Shown: in pieces, positions 12,713-24,267 of the stretch
Numbering within the stretch: position 1 is the first letter of the stretch
How the letters are laid out: each line of letters opens with the position of its first letter
Assembly: GCA_013423325.1 (NCBI GenBank)
Contig: BLJB01000127.1
Coordinates: forward strand, 372,001-436,000
Reading direction: 5' to 3'
From: Usnea hakonensis
Taxonomy: Eukaryota; Ascomycota; Lecanoromycetes; Lecanorales; Parmeliaceae
Length of the DNA: 64,000 nt
Position numbers and translations under genes: made by a program
The notes under the pieces: generated by a model
What the model was told of the DNA's origin: nothing
Seen by the model: only the letters and a program-made list of their open reading frames with translations
Database searches by the model: none

Positions 12713-14795
12713 TCACCTCAGCCATCGTTCCAAACGCCTCCGCATTGCCACCCACACCCTCCATGCTGGTGATGAGACCGTCTCCTTGGCATTTCTTGTT
12801 GGAAGAGCTCTCAGTCTATCCACTGGCCTCTGGTTCTGAATTTCCTCCTTAGAGAACCAGTTTCCATGCAGACCGTAAGGAACTCTCTGGGGTAAATGCA
12901 CCCTAGCGACGACGTCCGTCATATTCTTCGCGTCAATGATCCACAGCTCGCTCTTGGCATCTGGCCTGCATTCCCCATCTTCCAACAACTGGGACTCGTC
13001 AAAAACATAGCTGAGTATCCAGCCGTCATCCTCAGAAGACCCGTTCGCGCGCGGCACAAAGCGAGACTCTTGTGCGTACCTGCCCTCGGGCATTTTGAAC
13101 ACTTTAATGGGATCCAGGGGGTCCTGACTTGCCAGTACTTCTGGCATGCTTCTTGTATCCACGCACCCAGTGACCTTCGGGGGAGCTTCACGAATGCCCT
13201 TTCCAATCAGGGCTTCCACGTCCATCTTGACTAGAGAGTTGATCTTGACAGCTCGGCCAAGTGCTGCACCAAACGATGTACCCGAGACAGAACAACCGTA
13301 GATGTACTTCGCTGCATACATTGAGACAGAGTCACGGAGAGAGGGAAACTCAAAAGGGATCGCAGAGAGAGCCCACTGGTGCACAATCAAATTGTCGTTG
13401 CCGGAACCAGGATTTGAATCGTTGAATGACCGCGGCAGACAAAATTGGTAATAGTAAAGACGACACTGCTCCTCCTCTCGCTGGTCGTCGGGTATGTCAT
13501 GGGTCGGAATTGGTGCTGCTAGGTCACCGGCGCTGAAGACAAGCGAAGCTGAGGTCAAGCGACATGCTAGCATATTCACCATCTCTAGGCCTGGGAATCC
13601 TTCCTTAACTTGCGGATTTGTGGAGTTCCAGGAGTTGGCTGTGTGGAAGATACAGCATGGCTTCGTTTCGAACCAACAGACGTCTTGTGGTCTGTGGCGT
13701 GGAAACACACCAAAGCGTGAGCGGCTAGTAGGGTCGTAAGCCACGACTGGCTTGTTTTTCGCGAGATTGAGCGGATCGAGAGACAGGGGAAGGTCCATGA
13801 TGATTGTGTGGGTGCTGGAGACCCCAAAGTCGTGCATCATCTTCGCAGAACTGATGCCGGGAACCGGTCGGTTGATCAAAGTACTCGGTGATTGGATGTC
13901 GCATTTTTGGGAAGACCCAATGGTGGAGCTAACGATCGAGTAATTTACATATGGTGGTACGAATGTAGAATGATATAAGATCAATTCCTTTGTCTTATGA
14001 TCGACTCGAGGCTGGAGAAAGTCAGCATCAATGAATCGCAGATAGTGTGCTGCCAAACGTACATGAGCAGTGGTCCACTCTCTCATGAAGGCAAACGGGC
14101 CTTTGCCCCCAAATCCTGGGTTCGTATCCCATACACCCTCTCCTTCGCTTGCTTTCCCATTGAACCATCCAATCGTCTCAAGCCCCGGCAATTTTATGCG
14201 CATAGGTGGTCCACTCTCACAGGTTGCCAATGCTCGCCCATCGTGGTACAGTATCGAGGTATTTGCAACACTGATTTTCCTGATGGCCTGCTGCGAGCCC
14301 GGCAGGTGGGACAGTACAACCAGAGCAATGGTTCTCAGGATTCGTTGAATGATGGAGGCCAGCGAGCTCATGGGATTGACTAGCGTGGCAATGCTCGGCA
14401 AGATTGGTGTTTCCAGCGAAGATGAAGTCTTGGACGAGTTGTAGACGTCGGTCAAGATATATTGATTGACGAATGCGGGTTGCATATTCCCTTTCTCGCC
14501 CTCCTGTTTAAAGAAGACTCCACTGAGCATGCCATCGCCATCAAACCAGTGGGCATCCCGCCCAAGAGCCTCATTCGCTACGGGATTCCCTCCATTGCGA
14601 ACGTATTCCCCTCCTGCAAGCTCTTCTGGTATAGTCCCCGTGAAGAGGCAAGGTGTAAGAAGAAGTTCTTGCTGGATTGGCGCGAAATTGCCGGACAGGT
14701 AGCTATAAAGACCGGGTCAGTTTTCTGTGGCTATCTGTAAATATAATGGCTTACGGATGACCACGACGCTTCTCTTCGGAGATGGATTCTTGCAT
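12713..14795 (-). CDS. carX: Carotenoid cleavage dioxygenase, CarX/CarT type
   Basis: Three exons (14795-14755, 14702-14063, 14011-12713) encode 659 aa. The start is the first ATG after an upstream in-frame TAG. The N-terminal part carries the family pattern YLSGNFAP, GGEYVRNGGNP and HWFDGDGML. The four iron-ligand histidines expected for this family are all visible: TAHP (about 227), MMHDF (287), FHTANSW (350) and GLHGNW (609). Intron 2 (14012-14062) is 51 nt, phase 0 and stop-free, and splits the TAH/P motif; unspliced it would insert 17 residues next to an iron ligand. The family cleaves a carotenoid double bond with O2. Beside carRA, carB and an opsin, central cleavage of beta-carotene to retinal is the likely role. 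A torulene-cleaving (CarT/CAO-2) function cannot be excluded. It is transcribed divergently from carRA. Confidence 0.93.
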
Positions 14796-15670
14796 TTCTA
14801 CAACTTTAAGGTAAAGTAGCTACAGACATAGCTACTCTACAAGCGCGGACAATTGCCTCACATGGATAAAGACAGCTCTATGGATCAGAACCGTTTGATT
14901 CGCCTGGGGCAAAAATGACTGGTCAACGGACAGCTTCTCCGTTCCGCGCATCATGTGCATAGACCAAGATTTAACAATAAATAAATTACCCTACTTACCT
15001 TACTTACTTTACGCAATGAATTCAAATTCATCCGGCAAAATCCGACAATTCGGATGGGAGCTCCGACAGCTTTTGGTGGTGGTGACAATGACGATAATAT
15101 GAGATGCTATAGCCAGAACGTCATGGTAACATACAATAATATTTTACATGCCGTGCCACCCGACCCGATGAGCACTGATCAGTTTGTGTGCTGTAAATTG
15201 TGATGTCAAGCTGCAGGACCCTTTTCCGATGGATCCATCGATCGAGGGCAGGACGGGATTGGCCGCCGGGATGACCCCCCCTGTAAATATGACTCTCGCT
15301 GCTTTACTGCCTATTCTACGCTTGTGGTGGCTTGCTTTTTCGCCGCAGTGGCCATTGATAGGCCCATCATCCAGGTTGTTCGTCATTGCATATCCGTTAT
15401 GAGAATGGCAATATCGTAAATTTCAAATACACTCCTATCGTCACCGAAAGAGTGCCTGAATATAGCTTCATTTGATGAAAATAAAAAAGAGAAACATCCA
15501 GAAAAAAGAAATAGGTACTACACTAGGTAAACATCAATTGTTATTATGATTGCGCCTTTGGTTTAGCCTCTAAATCTTCCCCCGCTTTTCCAAGTCCCAG
15601 CAACAGTTGCCCACAACACAGAGTCATGAATTATACAACAGTCGCGCGCCGATGAATGTCAACAACAGAA
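14796..15670. promoter_or_regulatory. Divergent carX-carRA promoter region
   Basis: These 875 bases separate the start codons of the divergent dioxygenase and carRA genes, so both promoters must lie here. The region includes TTACCTTACTTAC-like runs (14986-15013), an AT-rich stretch near 15475-15550 and a closely spaced GATC pair at 15231-15245. Shared control of the two genes is inferred from the arrangement. Confidence 0.6.
15228..15248. promoter_or_regulatory. Candidate white-collar-type light response element
   Basis: Two GATC cores lie 9 bp apart (GGATCCATCGATCGA) in the middle of the carX-carRA promoter. Paired GATC/GATN cores are the type of site described for the Neurospora White Collar complex at light-induced genes. 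Fungal carotenoid genes are commonly light-induced. The match is short and could be chance. Confidence 0.3.
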
Positions 15671-17628
15671 ATGGGTTATGACTATGCTCTGGTGTAAGTC
15701 ATCACGCTTCTGTCCACGGGGTGAATTGACAAGTCTCCCAGCCATCTGCAATACACGATACCGCCGGCGGTAGCCTTGACTTTCTGCTACTATCCATTCT
15801 CGACCAGTCTAGGTGTCTACAAAATCCTCTTTCTCATAACAGTAGGTGTACGAAATGTCTAGTACCAGGCAAATGCTTACCACTTCCAGATTGCTGTTGT
15901 GTCCACCACTCCCTGGGACTCGTACCTCATTCACACCCGAATATGGACATATCCTCCCAATGCCATCATAGGTCCTACTCTCTTCAGAATACCAGCGGAG
16001 GAGGTCTTCTTCTTTATTATTCAGACCTATAATACATCCTTACTCTATCTACTCCTCAGCAAGCCCACATTTCACCCAGTCTACCTCCAAGGGCAGAAGC
16101 TGCTTAATGACGAGGGACGGCTGGGCCTAAAAAGATGGGTTGGGATATCGGCGATTGTTGCGTGTATATTTGCGGGCATTGCATTGATGATAAAAAGTGG
16201 AGAGGGCCTTTATATGGGCTTAATAATTGTCTGGGCCGGCCCCTTCGTGTTGCTCCTCTGGTATGAATGGCACTTTTGACGCTCGGTCGGATGCTAACGT
16301 GAACCAGGAGCCTTGCATATCAGTTCATAATCGGGTTACCACTCACCAGTACTTTAATACCCATCGTCCTCCCTACCGTGTACCTCTGGATTGTCGATAC
16401 CTTAGCACTAAAAAGAGGAACTTGGGTCATTGAATCTGGAACGAAGCTGGGGTGGCATCTTTGGGACGGACTCGAGGTGGAGTATGAGTCTTCTTTGACA
16501 GAATTTCTCGCAGGGAGCTAACAGGTTCATAGAGAAGCATTCTTCTTTCTTGTTACGAACGTTCTCATTGTCTTTGGTCTGGTCGCCTTCGATAACGCCT
16601 TCGCCATCCTGCAGGCATTTCCCGCCTTGTTCCCTACCATACCTACATTGCCTTCGCCAATTCTCCTTGTCCGTGCGCTGCTGCTTTCGACAAAATCGTA
16701 CGATGAAGGGCGGATAGAAGGGCTCCGACAAGCACTCGGGCGCCTGAGAGCCAAAAGCAGGAGCTTCTACCTTGCAAGTGGAGTTTTTCAAGGGAGACTT
16801 CGTGCTGACTTGGTTCTACTGTATTCGTTCTGCCGTGTTGCGGATGACCTGGTTGATGAAGCTGGGTCGATCGAAGAAGCAAAACGTTGGATAGCCAAGC
16901 TCAACGAGTACCTTGATCTTAGTTACGAAGAATCCTCTGTCAAGATTGTCAAAGGACGGCATAACCTCATATCAACGTTTCCGCCATCTGCCCAGGCAGC
17001 TCTTCGCTTACTACCGACCTGCTACCTTTCTCCCACCCCACTTTACGACCTCCTGGCAGGCTTTGGGACCGATCTGCACTTCTCGTCTAGCAATCCTTTC
17101 CCTATAAGGGATGAGCCTACGTTGCAAGTCTACGGAGCCCAGGTGGCAGGCACTGTGGCTGAATTATGCCTGGAGCTAGTTTTCCATCACACTACAACAT
17201 TCACGCCAGAAAGTCAACGAATGCGGATAGTCCAAGCAGGTGGTCGGATGGGCATTGCACTGCAATACGTCAACATTGCGCGCGATATCGCAGTTGATGC
17301 TTCAAATGACCGCGTCTACCTCCCAACCACGTGGCTCAAGGAGGAAGGGTTGACTCCAGAGGATATTCTCAAAGACCCTACCAGCGCGAAGGCCGAGACT
17401 TTGAGACAGCGACTCCTGAACAGAGCTTTCGAGATTTATCATGAAGCAAGAGAGGCTATTGAGTTGCTCCCCGCAGAAGCGCGAGGCCCGATGCGTGTAG
17501 CTGTAGAAAGCTACGTCGAAATCGGGAGAGTACTAAGAAAGCCAGGCTACGAGGTCAAGGCCGGAAGAGCAACAGTACCCAAACTAAGACGACTGATGGT
17601 CGCTTTGAATGCACTGAGCCGACACTAG
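15671..17628 (+). CDS. carRA: Bifunctional lycopene cyclase / phytoene synthase
   Basis: Five exons (15671-15693, 15742-15841, 15890-16260, 16308-16481, 16533-17628) give 587 aa, starting MGYDYALVHLQYTIP. The N-terminal half is a membrane lycopene cyclase domain made of two related units. Each has the acidic-aromatic motif: PAEEVFFFI in the first and EEAFFFLVTN in the second. The C-terminal half is a phytoene synthase with FCRVADDLVDE (first Asp-rich motif, about 327) and YVNIARDIAVDA (second, about 474). The enzyme condenses two geranylgeranyl diphosphates to phytoene and later cyclises lycopene ends. The fused form is specific to fungi (AL-2, CarRA, CarRP). Its length is close to the roughly 600 aa usual for the family. 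It is followed by carB on the same strand and is divergent from the dioxygenase. Confidence 0.97.
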
Positions 17629-18094
17629 GACCATTTTGAATGGAGCCTCTTACTGTAATATATTGCTTGGGTTCTTATTTGACGGCATTGTACATATTGC
17701 GAGAAGATACCACTTTTGACTACGATGATGGTCGGAATTCGAGAAGGGCTCGTAACTTGATCTTTTCAAATAAGACTAAAGTGGTCGTCAAAAGGGCTGG
17801 CAGCCGAAAAACATCTTATGCAGTGCTGTTTCTCGATCATTCGTCATAATTAGAAGAAGCCCTCGGACTCGTTGCGAAACGTCATATTCAATGATCGCGT
17901 TCCGAGAAAGAGAAAGGCGTATTGGAAAGTAAAATACTCCGTACGTACCGTATGTTTATTTGAGTACAGGCGTTCGTTGATCACGGAAAGCTTCCGCGCG
18001 AAGTCCCATCGTCATTACACTTAGGGTTTCAACTTTAGGGTTTCGTATACTCATATCGAGCGGGCATACAACAATTGATACTCATTCGAGAGTA
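17629..18094. other. carRA-carB intergenic region
   Basis: This is the carRA 3' end and carB promoter. It contains ACTCCGTACGTACC at 17936-17949, a TACGGAGTA-type motif, and a GGGTTTC pair at 18025-18043. No other gene is visible. Confidence 0.5.
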
Positions 18095-19923
18095 ATGAAG
18101 GCTAAATCCGGGCAGAAGACTGCAGTAATTGTAGGTATGCTCATCAAATTGGAAATTTCCTCAGGAAATCCTGGACACTGACAGACCATTCTATCAGGTG
18201 CGGGTGTTGGTGGAGTAGCCACAGCAGCCCGCCTCGCAAAGGCTGGCTTTAATGTCACAGTCTTCGAGAAAAATGGCTTTACAGGAGGACGGTGTTCTTT
18301 GTTACATCATGCTGGCTACGTGAGCAACTTTCTTCCTCTCAAAACTGCCCGACTGCTGACCACAGTCAGCGTTTCGACCAAGGCCCCTCTCTCCTTCTAC
18401 TACCCCATCTTTTCCGCGAAGCATTCCACGACCTAGACACCTCCCTCGAAGCCGAAGGCGTGGAGCTTATGAAATGTGAGCCCAACTACAACATCTGGTT
18501 CAGTGATGGCGAGTCTTTTGAGCTCTCAACCGACGTCTCCCGCATGAAAGATGAAGTTGAGAAGTGGGAAGGCAAAGATGGCTTCGAGCGGTATCTGGGC
18601 TTTCTCCAGGAAGCCCATCGGCACTACGAGCTCAGCGTGACTCATGTGCTCAAGAAGAACTACACGTCACTTCTCTCTATGGCTCGACCGTCATTCCTCC
18701 GCCACCTCCTCTCGCTTCACCCTTTCGAAAGCATCTATTCCCGTGCCTCGAAATACTTCTGGACCGAGCGTCTACGTCGCGTCTTCACCTTTGGCAGTAT
18801 GTACATGGGCATGTCCCCATTCGATGCTCCAGGCACATACAGTCTTCTTCAATACACTGAGCTCGCAGAAGGAATATGGTACCCAAAAGGTGGCTTTCAC
18901 AGCGTCATTGCAGCTCTTGTTCGTGTCGGTGAACGCTACGGTGTCACATACCGTCTCTCGACCTCCGTCTCCTCCGTCAAGCTTACCCCCGATTCCCGCC
19001 GCGCGACAGGCGTTGTACTCGACAGTGGTGAGCTTTTCTCAGCTGATGTCGTAGTCATGAATGCCGACCTCGTTTATGCCTACAACAATCTGCTGCCCGG
19101 TTCCTCAAAAGCGACGTCACTGCAAAAAAGGCCCGCAAGCTGTAGTTCCATCTCATTCTACTGGGCCATGAATCGCACTATACCAGAACTCGAAGTACAC
19201 AACATTTTTCTCGCAGACGATTACCGTGAATCCTTCGACGACATTTTCAAGAGGCAGCTGATACCCTCCCAACCCTCCTTCTATGTCAACGTACCTTCGA
19301 GAATCGACCCTACAGCTGCACCGAAAGGAAAAGACGGAATCGTCGTACTGGTACCTGTGGGCCATCTGCTCGATGAAAAAGAAGGCTCGGGTATCAAAGT
19401 AGAAAGCAAGCAAGACTGGGAAGCCATGGTCACCAAAGCGCGCGAGACAGTCTTCTCAACCATCGAAGCCCGCACTGGTGCCCAAAGTCTCCAAGGAGCG
19501 TTGGTCAAAGAGATTGTCAATACACCGCAGAGCTGGAAGGACGTCTTCAATTTGGACAAAGGCGCCATCCTAGGGCTGAGCCATAGCTTCTTCAACGTGC
19601 TGTCTTTTAGACCGTCGACTAAACATTCCTCGATCGATAGACTCCACTTTGTGGGTGCCTCAACCCATCCTGGGACGGGGGTGCCAATTGTACTTGCGGG
19701 AAGTAAGATTACGAGTGAGCAGGTGCTCGATGTTTTTGGCATGAAGAAACCTTGGGGTAGGAGTGGGAAGGGGAAGGTGGAGGTCAGGGAGATCGACAGG
19801 GTGCATGTTCTGCCGCTGCTGTCTAATTTCCATCTGGCATTGCTCGCGCTGGTGTTTGTGCTGGTGATGGCGGCGGTCAGGTTTGATGCGTTGGAGGGGT
19901 TGGGGGAGGGTGTTTGGAGGTGA
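18095..19923 (+). CDS. carB: Phytoene desaturase
   Basis: Three exons (18095-18134, 18198-18319, 18370-19923) encode 571 aa. The first intron splits the FAD-binding Rossmann motif VIVGAGVGGVATAARLA; the next part, VFEKNGFTGGRCS, is the usual continuation. Near the C-terminus is the carotenoid desaturase signature HFVGASTHPGTGVPIVLAG. A hydrophobic segment at the very end (LLALVFVLVMAA) fits a membrane anchor. AL-1/CarB enzymes introduce four or five double bonds into phytoene, giving lycopene and 3,4-didehydrolycopene. It follows carRA on the same strand with a 466-bp gap. Confidence 0.97.
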
Positions 19924-22071
19924 TTGTTAAAAGAATCGATAGGGAGGCTTCTTTGAGTCGAGTGGATGGTGGCGGCTTCATTTCTCAGTGTATAGTTGAA
20001 TATAGTAGGACAATACAATAGGGAGATATAAATCATCTGCAGAGCTGCAACTGGACTCTTACGAAGCTCGTATCTGTTCACTATCTTCTTCCCGTCCTGC
20101 ACCTGCCACCACACGGGCTGATACACTGTTGATACTTGCTGTTCCGTGAGTAAGCCATGCTCGCCTTATCAAATGACTACACTCTGCAACTCTACCGAGG
20201 TTGACATCGAAAGACCTGCAACATACGACCATTTTAGTGGTCAATCCACCCTACAGAAAGTCCTGGGAATGCCAAGACTCTTCGGATAATGTCCTGCACC
20301 CAAGTTTGGGGCCGCCTTCCGAAATAGGGTTAGGGCTTGTCCCAGGCAGGACTTTCGGTGCAGACCTCCGTACATTGCAGGGCTTTCGGTGCCCTCCTCC
20401 GTACCGTAGTCTCCAACGTCTCGGTAAAGAGCGGTCTGAAAAAAATCTAGATGAAACAGTAGTAGCTAAGTTCCCTTCGAGACTAGGATCATACACCATG
20501 CCACACTACTCTACGTAAGATTACCATTTCGTGCCATCCAGACTCAGATGACTCGATAGGGCGAATTCCTGGTAGCTAGCAGATGTCACTTGATGAGCAC
20601 GAGTTTTCATGTCAGAAATCCCACGCAGCTCAAGCTCCTAGGGCTGGTCGGAAGAGGGGCAGCGCTGCTACGACGAGCAAGTCCGTGCCGATTTTCTGGC
20701 GGTCAGCCCTCGATCACCTGATAAATATATCATTACTGTCGTGCCCGCAAGGCTCACCAGCGCAACTGTCATGGGAAAGAATTTGGGTTGATCATTATTA
20801 GAGGCTTTCTTACTCTACAACCACCCGGGAGTTTGGAAGGCAGCCTTCATTTCCTTGCCAAGGTCATGGATTTCTCAGACAGGATATCCAAGCTGTGACG
20901 AAGGGCAGCCAATAGATATGATTGGTTCTTTGCGGAGCTCGGTCCGGCACTTGCAGAAATTTCGCCAATGGCTTTTCTTCCCAAAAGCAGCGTGCTGGAT
21001 CGAGTCTTGATTTTCGGCAGCTAAGGAGGGCTATTTTATGTTTTATTGGACCTTTAATTTTTTTTTTGGCAAATTTTTCTGCGTGACATCGATCGAGCGG
21101 GGAAGTGGTCTTATGATGCGATGGAAAAAAAAAGTATTTGCATTTTTCAATATTACCGTCCATCGGTTCTGTGGTCACCGTTGATAGCCATAGATGGCAT
21201 CAACATGTATTCCTTCGCAGTCACTCTAGCCGATCGCAAAGCTTTGTGAATACGGTCTTCGAGATTGACAAAAATATAATAATATAATAATGTATGTTGA
21301 TACTTTACCTTACTTTACCCTGGAAGCGAGAGTGAAGGCTCATTAGGAGTTTGAAAAAGCGGCACCAGCCGGCCGTTTGATCGGCTATCGCCCAGATAGC
21401 GAATGAGATCCCTTGCTTGGCAATCATTCTCGTAATACACTAGCATAGCGTAACGGTCATAGGCTCATAGCGGTTATCTTACCGCTATGGCTGTCCGTGC
21501 ATTTAAGCTATCTGCACGGATTAGCTTTAGGAAGACTAGAAGCTTGCCACTTCATCCGCTGATCCCGCAAGTCTTTATAGTGACTTCATAGAGCTTAGCG
21601 GTTGAACATGCAACTATCCCTCATATTCAATGATGTCGCTGCTTCAAGGTGCCACTTGTGACGAGCCAAGTGTTAGCCGGTAACCCGCGGAATGTGTTTT
21701 GAGGTGTGCATGAATGACGTCTTCCCGACTCAACCGGAGCTGGCCAAAAAAGAAAGAGATGTTGAACCAGTAGAGAAGAACCATGCTTGAGGATGAGCTC
21801 ACAATTACGGAGGATTTGCACGATGCACGAAAGGACCGGGAAAGGTGAAGTAACTAAAGGTAAGGTAGGTAGATTATTATTAATTTAGGTGATGCAATTT
21901 TGATGGAACTATGTCATTCGGAATAAATTTCATCAACAGCCACTAGCGTTACCATCATAAAACAAATATTCGCCCAACCTCACATATCTCTCTTTCTCTC
22001 TCTCTCAACCTCCAACAACAATCAATACATTCATCCTTCAAATCAATTCCGAGTTGTGTTTGACTCTCAAG
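19924..22071. other. carB-opsin intergenic region
   Basis: About 2.1 kb with no supported gene. It includes an imperfect direct repeat around CTTTCGGTG..CCTCCGTAC at 20353-20406, a T-rich run at about 21050-21068, an AT-rich patch at 21268-21300, and TTACCTTACTTTACC at 21305-21319. A CT-rich tract sits near 21985-22008, close to the opsin start. Confidence 0.5.
21985..22008 (+). promoter_or_regulatory. CT-rich core promoter tract of the opsin gene
   Basis: An almost pure C/T stretch (TCTCTCTTTCTCTCTCTCTC) lies about 65-85 bases upstream of the opsin ATG. Such tracts are common near transcription starts of highly expressed filamentous-fungal genes. The role is inferred from position. Confidence 0.4.
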
Positions 22072-23198
22072 ATGACAAGCAACTTATTCCAGCGTTCCAA
22101 CGACGCCATTCATGCCAATGGAGACGCTACTGTTAACGGAGGGCACTCCGACATCGCCATTACCACTCATGGGTCCGATTGGTACTGGGTGAGCAAGCAA
22201 GAAATCTACAGCTTTTCCCAACTCCATGCTAACCAACTTCCGTCAGGCCGTCTGCGCCGTGATGGCTGTCTCTACCTTTGTCTTTATGGGCCTCTCGTTC
22301 ACCGTGCCTCGTTCACATCGGCTCTTCCACTACATTACCTCTGCCATCACTTTGGTCGCTACCATTGCTTACTTCACCATGGGTGCCGGCTTGGGAGAGA
22401 CTGGCATCCGTCCTGAATTCATCCGTACCAACCCCAAGGTTTCCGGCGTCATGCGCGAGATCTTCTATGTTCGCTACGTCGATTGGTGAGTTCTGTGACA
22501 GGCCAAGACTTGCATCCACGCTGACGCGATATAAGGGTCATCACCACGCCCTTGCTACTGATGGACATCCTCCTGACTTCTGGCTTGCCATGGCCCACGA
22601 TCCTCTACACTATCCTGATTGATGAGGTGATGATTATCACGGGTCTTATTGGCGCCTTGGTCACTTCCTCCTACAAGGTAAATACATTGTGAAAAAACTA
22701 GCTTTAGCGCTTCTGCTCACAAAGGATAGTGGGGATACTACGTCTTCGGATGCTTTGCACTTTTCTGGGTGGCTTATACCCTCGTCTGGACTGGTCGCAA
22801 GCACGCAGCTGCCATTGGCCCCGATGTTTCGAAAACTTACATCACTGTCGGTGCTTGGACCACTTTCCTCTGGTTCCTCTACCCAATCGCCTGGGGACTT
22901 TCCGAGGGCGGAAACGTCATCGCGCCTGACTCTGAGGCTGTCTTCTACGGCGTTCTGGATATTATGGCCAAACCAGTCTTTGGTGCTCTGCTGATCTGGG
23001 GCCACCGTGGTATTGACCCAGGACGTCTCGGCAGTAAGTCTTGCTTATTCTTTAGTATTCGGGTTACGCTAAAGGTTTCCAGTCCACATCCGTGACTACG
23101 ACGAGGGACCATCGTATACTCAGGGCACCAAGAACTTGGAAAAGGCCGCGGCTGGCTCCAATGGCAACAATGGTGTCACCGACAGTACCAACGTCTAA
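22072..23198 (+). CDS. carO: Microbial rhodopsin, CarO-like, predicted proton pump
   Basis: Five exons (22072-22188, 22247-22485, 22536-22677, 22730-23033, 23083-23198) give 305 aa with seven hydrophobic segments. Helix C reads RYVDWVITTPLLLMD, which places Asp at both the proton-acceptor (118) and proton-donor (129) positions of bacteriorhodopsin, with the usual spacing of 11. The retinal Schiff-base lysine is K247 in LDIMAKPVFG, with Asp243 as counter-ion partner. These residues fit an outward proton pump like CarO or the Leptosphaeria rhodopsin, rather than a slow sensory NOP-1 type. The C-terminal tail is Gly/Asn-rich and soluble. It lies downstream of carB, in the same cluster as the enzymes expected to supply retinal. 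Confidence 0.96.
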
Positions 23199-24267
23199 GT
23201 TGGAGCATGGGAGTAGAATGAGGTGGATTGGAGGCACTTTCTTTTCAAGGGAAGATGGTGCTGCTCAATGCTATATGCGTGCGCTTGAGCCATGAGGCAA
23301 TGGCGTCTGGATCAATCGTCCAGAGCCAAATCACACCTAATAATCACTTGTGTACTTAACGAGATACTCCATAGTTGCGATTCCCCTCACTGCTCAAATA
23401 TGTCACCTCACTGCTCAAATATGTCATACTCGCGATTCGACTTGATCTCTTTTCATGTCCGATTGAAAATTTACGTACTATGTACAGCACCGATCCGTCT
23501 TCGAGTGATATACGACTACCGCCTAATCGCTGCCCAAGAACCTTTTACGTCTCAACATCACATCATTTACTCTCCCATACCGCTATGTCTACACCAATTC
23601 GATCCAATAATCCGCCTCCTTGCACCTCACTCACTTGCCAACCCAACAACTTCGCCAAATAATCGTCCCGTCTAATCACACACCATCCCCTCCAATCCCA
23701 GAGCATTCCTCCTATGCATAATCTTTGCATTTCAGGCGCATTCCGCTCTGTAAAGCTCAGCAGAGTCACCTCAACCAAAGCACGGTCTTCAACCTCTCAT
23801 AGGTATAGCATCAAACTCAAGCAGTCGACTCCGTCAGTACTCGGGCATTCCCACCTACTATACTATCTATCTATGTAAATGGGCAGCGCAATGGCGATGG
23901 GAATAGGGCACGTGTGTGCGTATGTATGGAGGGAGGGATGGTGGGGGATATGGCAGGAGGTAAGGCTAAGTAGCTGGGGTGATGGGAAAGGAGGAGAGAG
24001 GATCCGGGGGTGGTTAGGGGGTGGAGATGGGGGTGGAGATGTTTACATTGGTGGGGGGGGTTGGATTTGATTGTGTTCTTGGAGACCGGGGGGAGGAGAG
24101 AGATAAGAGGGAGAGATCTTTCCTCTAACGTGTCCGCTTCGGGACTAGTCATCTCGCATAGGGCTGCGCCAGCCATTTTTTACCTCCCCTCGTCAGCACC
24201 TGAGCCAATCTATCCAGCCTTCCAACAAATTTTGGATATATAAAGTCTTAGAGACGTTTTAAATCAA
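23199..24267. other. Intergenic region with a short tandem repeat
   Basis: No gene is supported. A 21-bp unit beginning TCACTGCTCAAATATGTCA is repeated twice in tandem at about 23386-23426. The part at 23880-24110 is strongly G-rich on the plus strand, with runs such as GGTGGGGGGGG at about 24050-24060. Confidence 0.5.

Noticed and set aside
18564..18860. Additional plus frames inside carB
   Set aside because: Alternative frames of the desaturase exon; carB reads without stops in its own frame.
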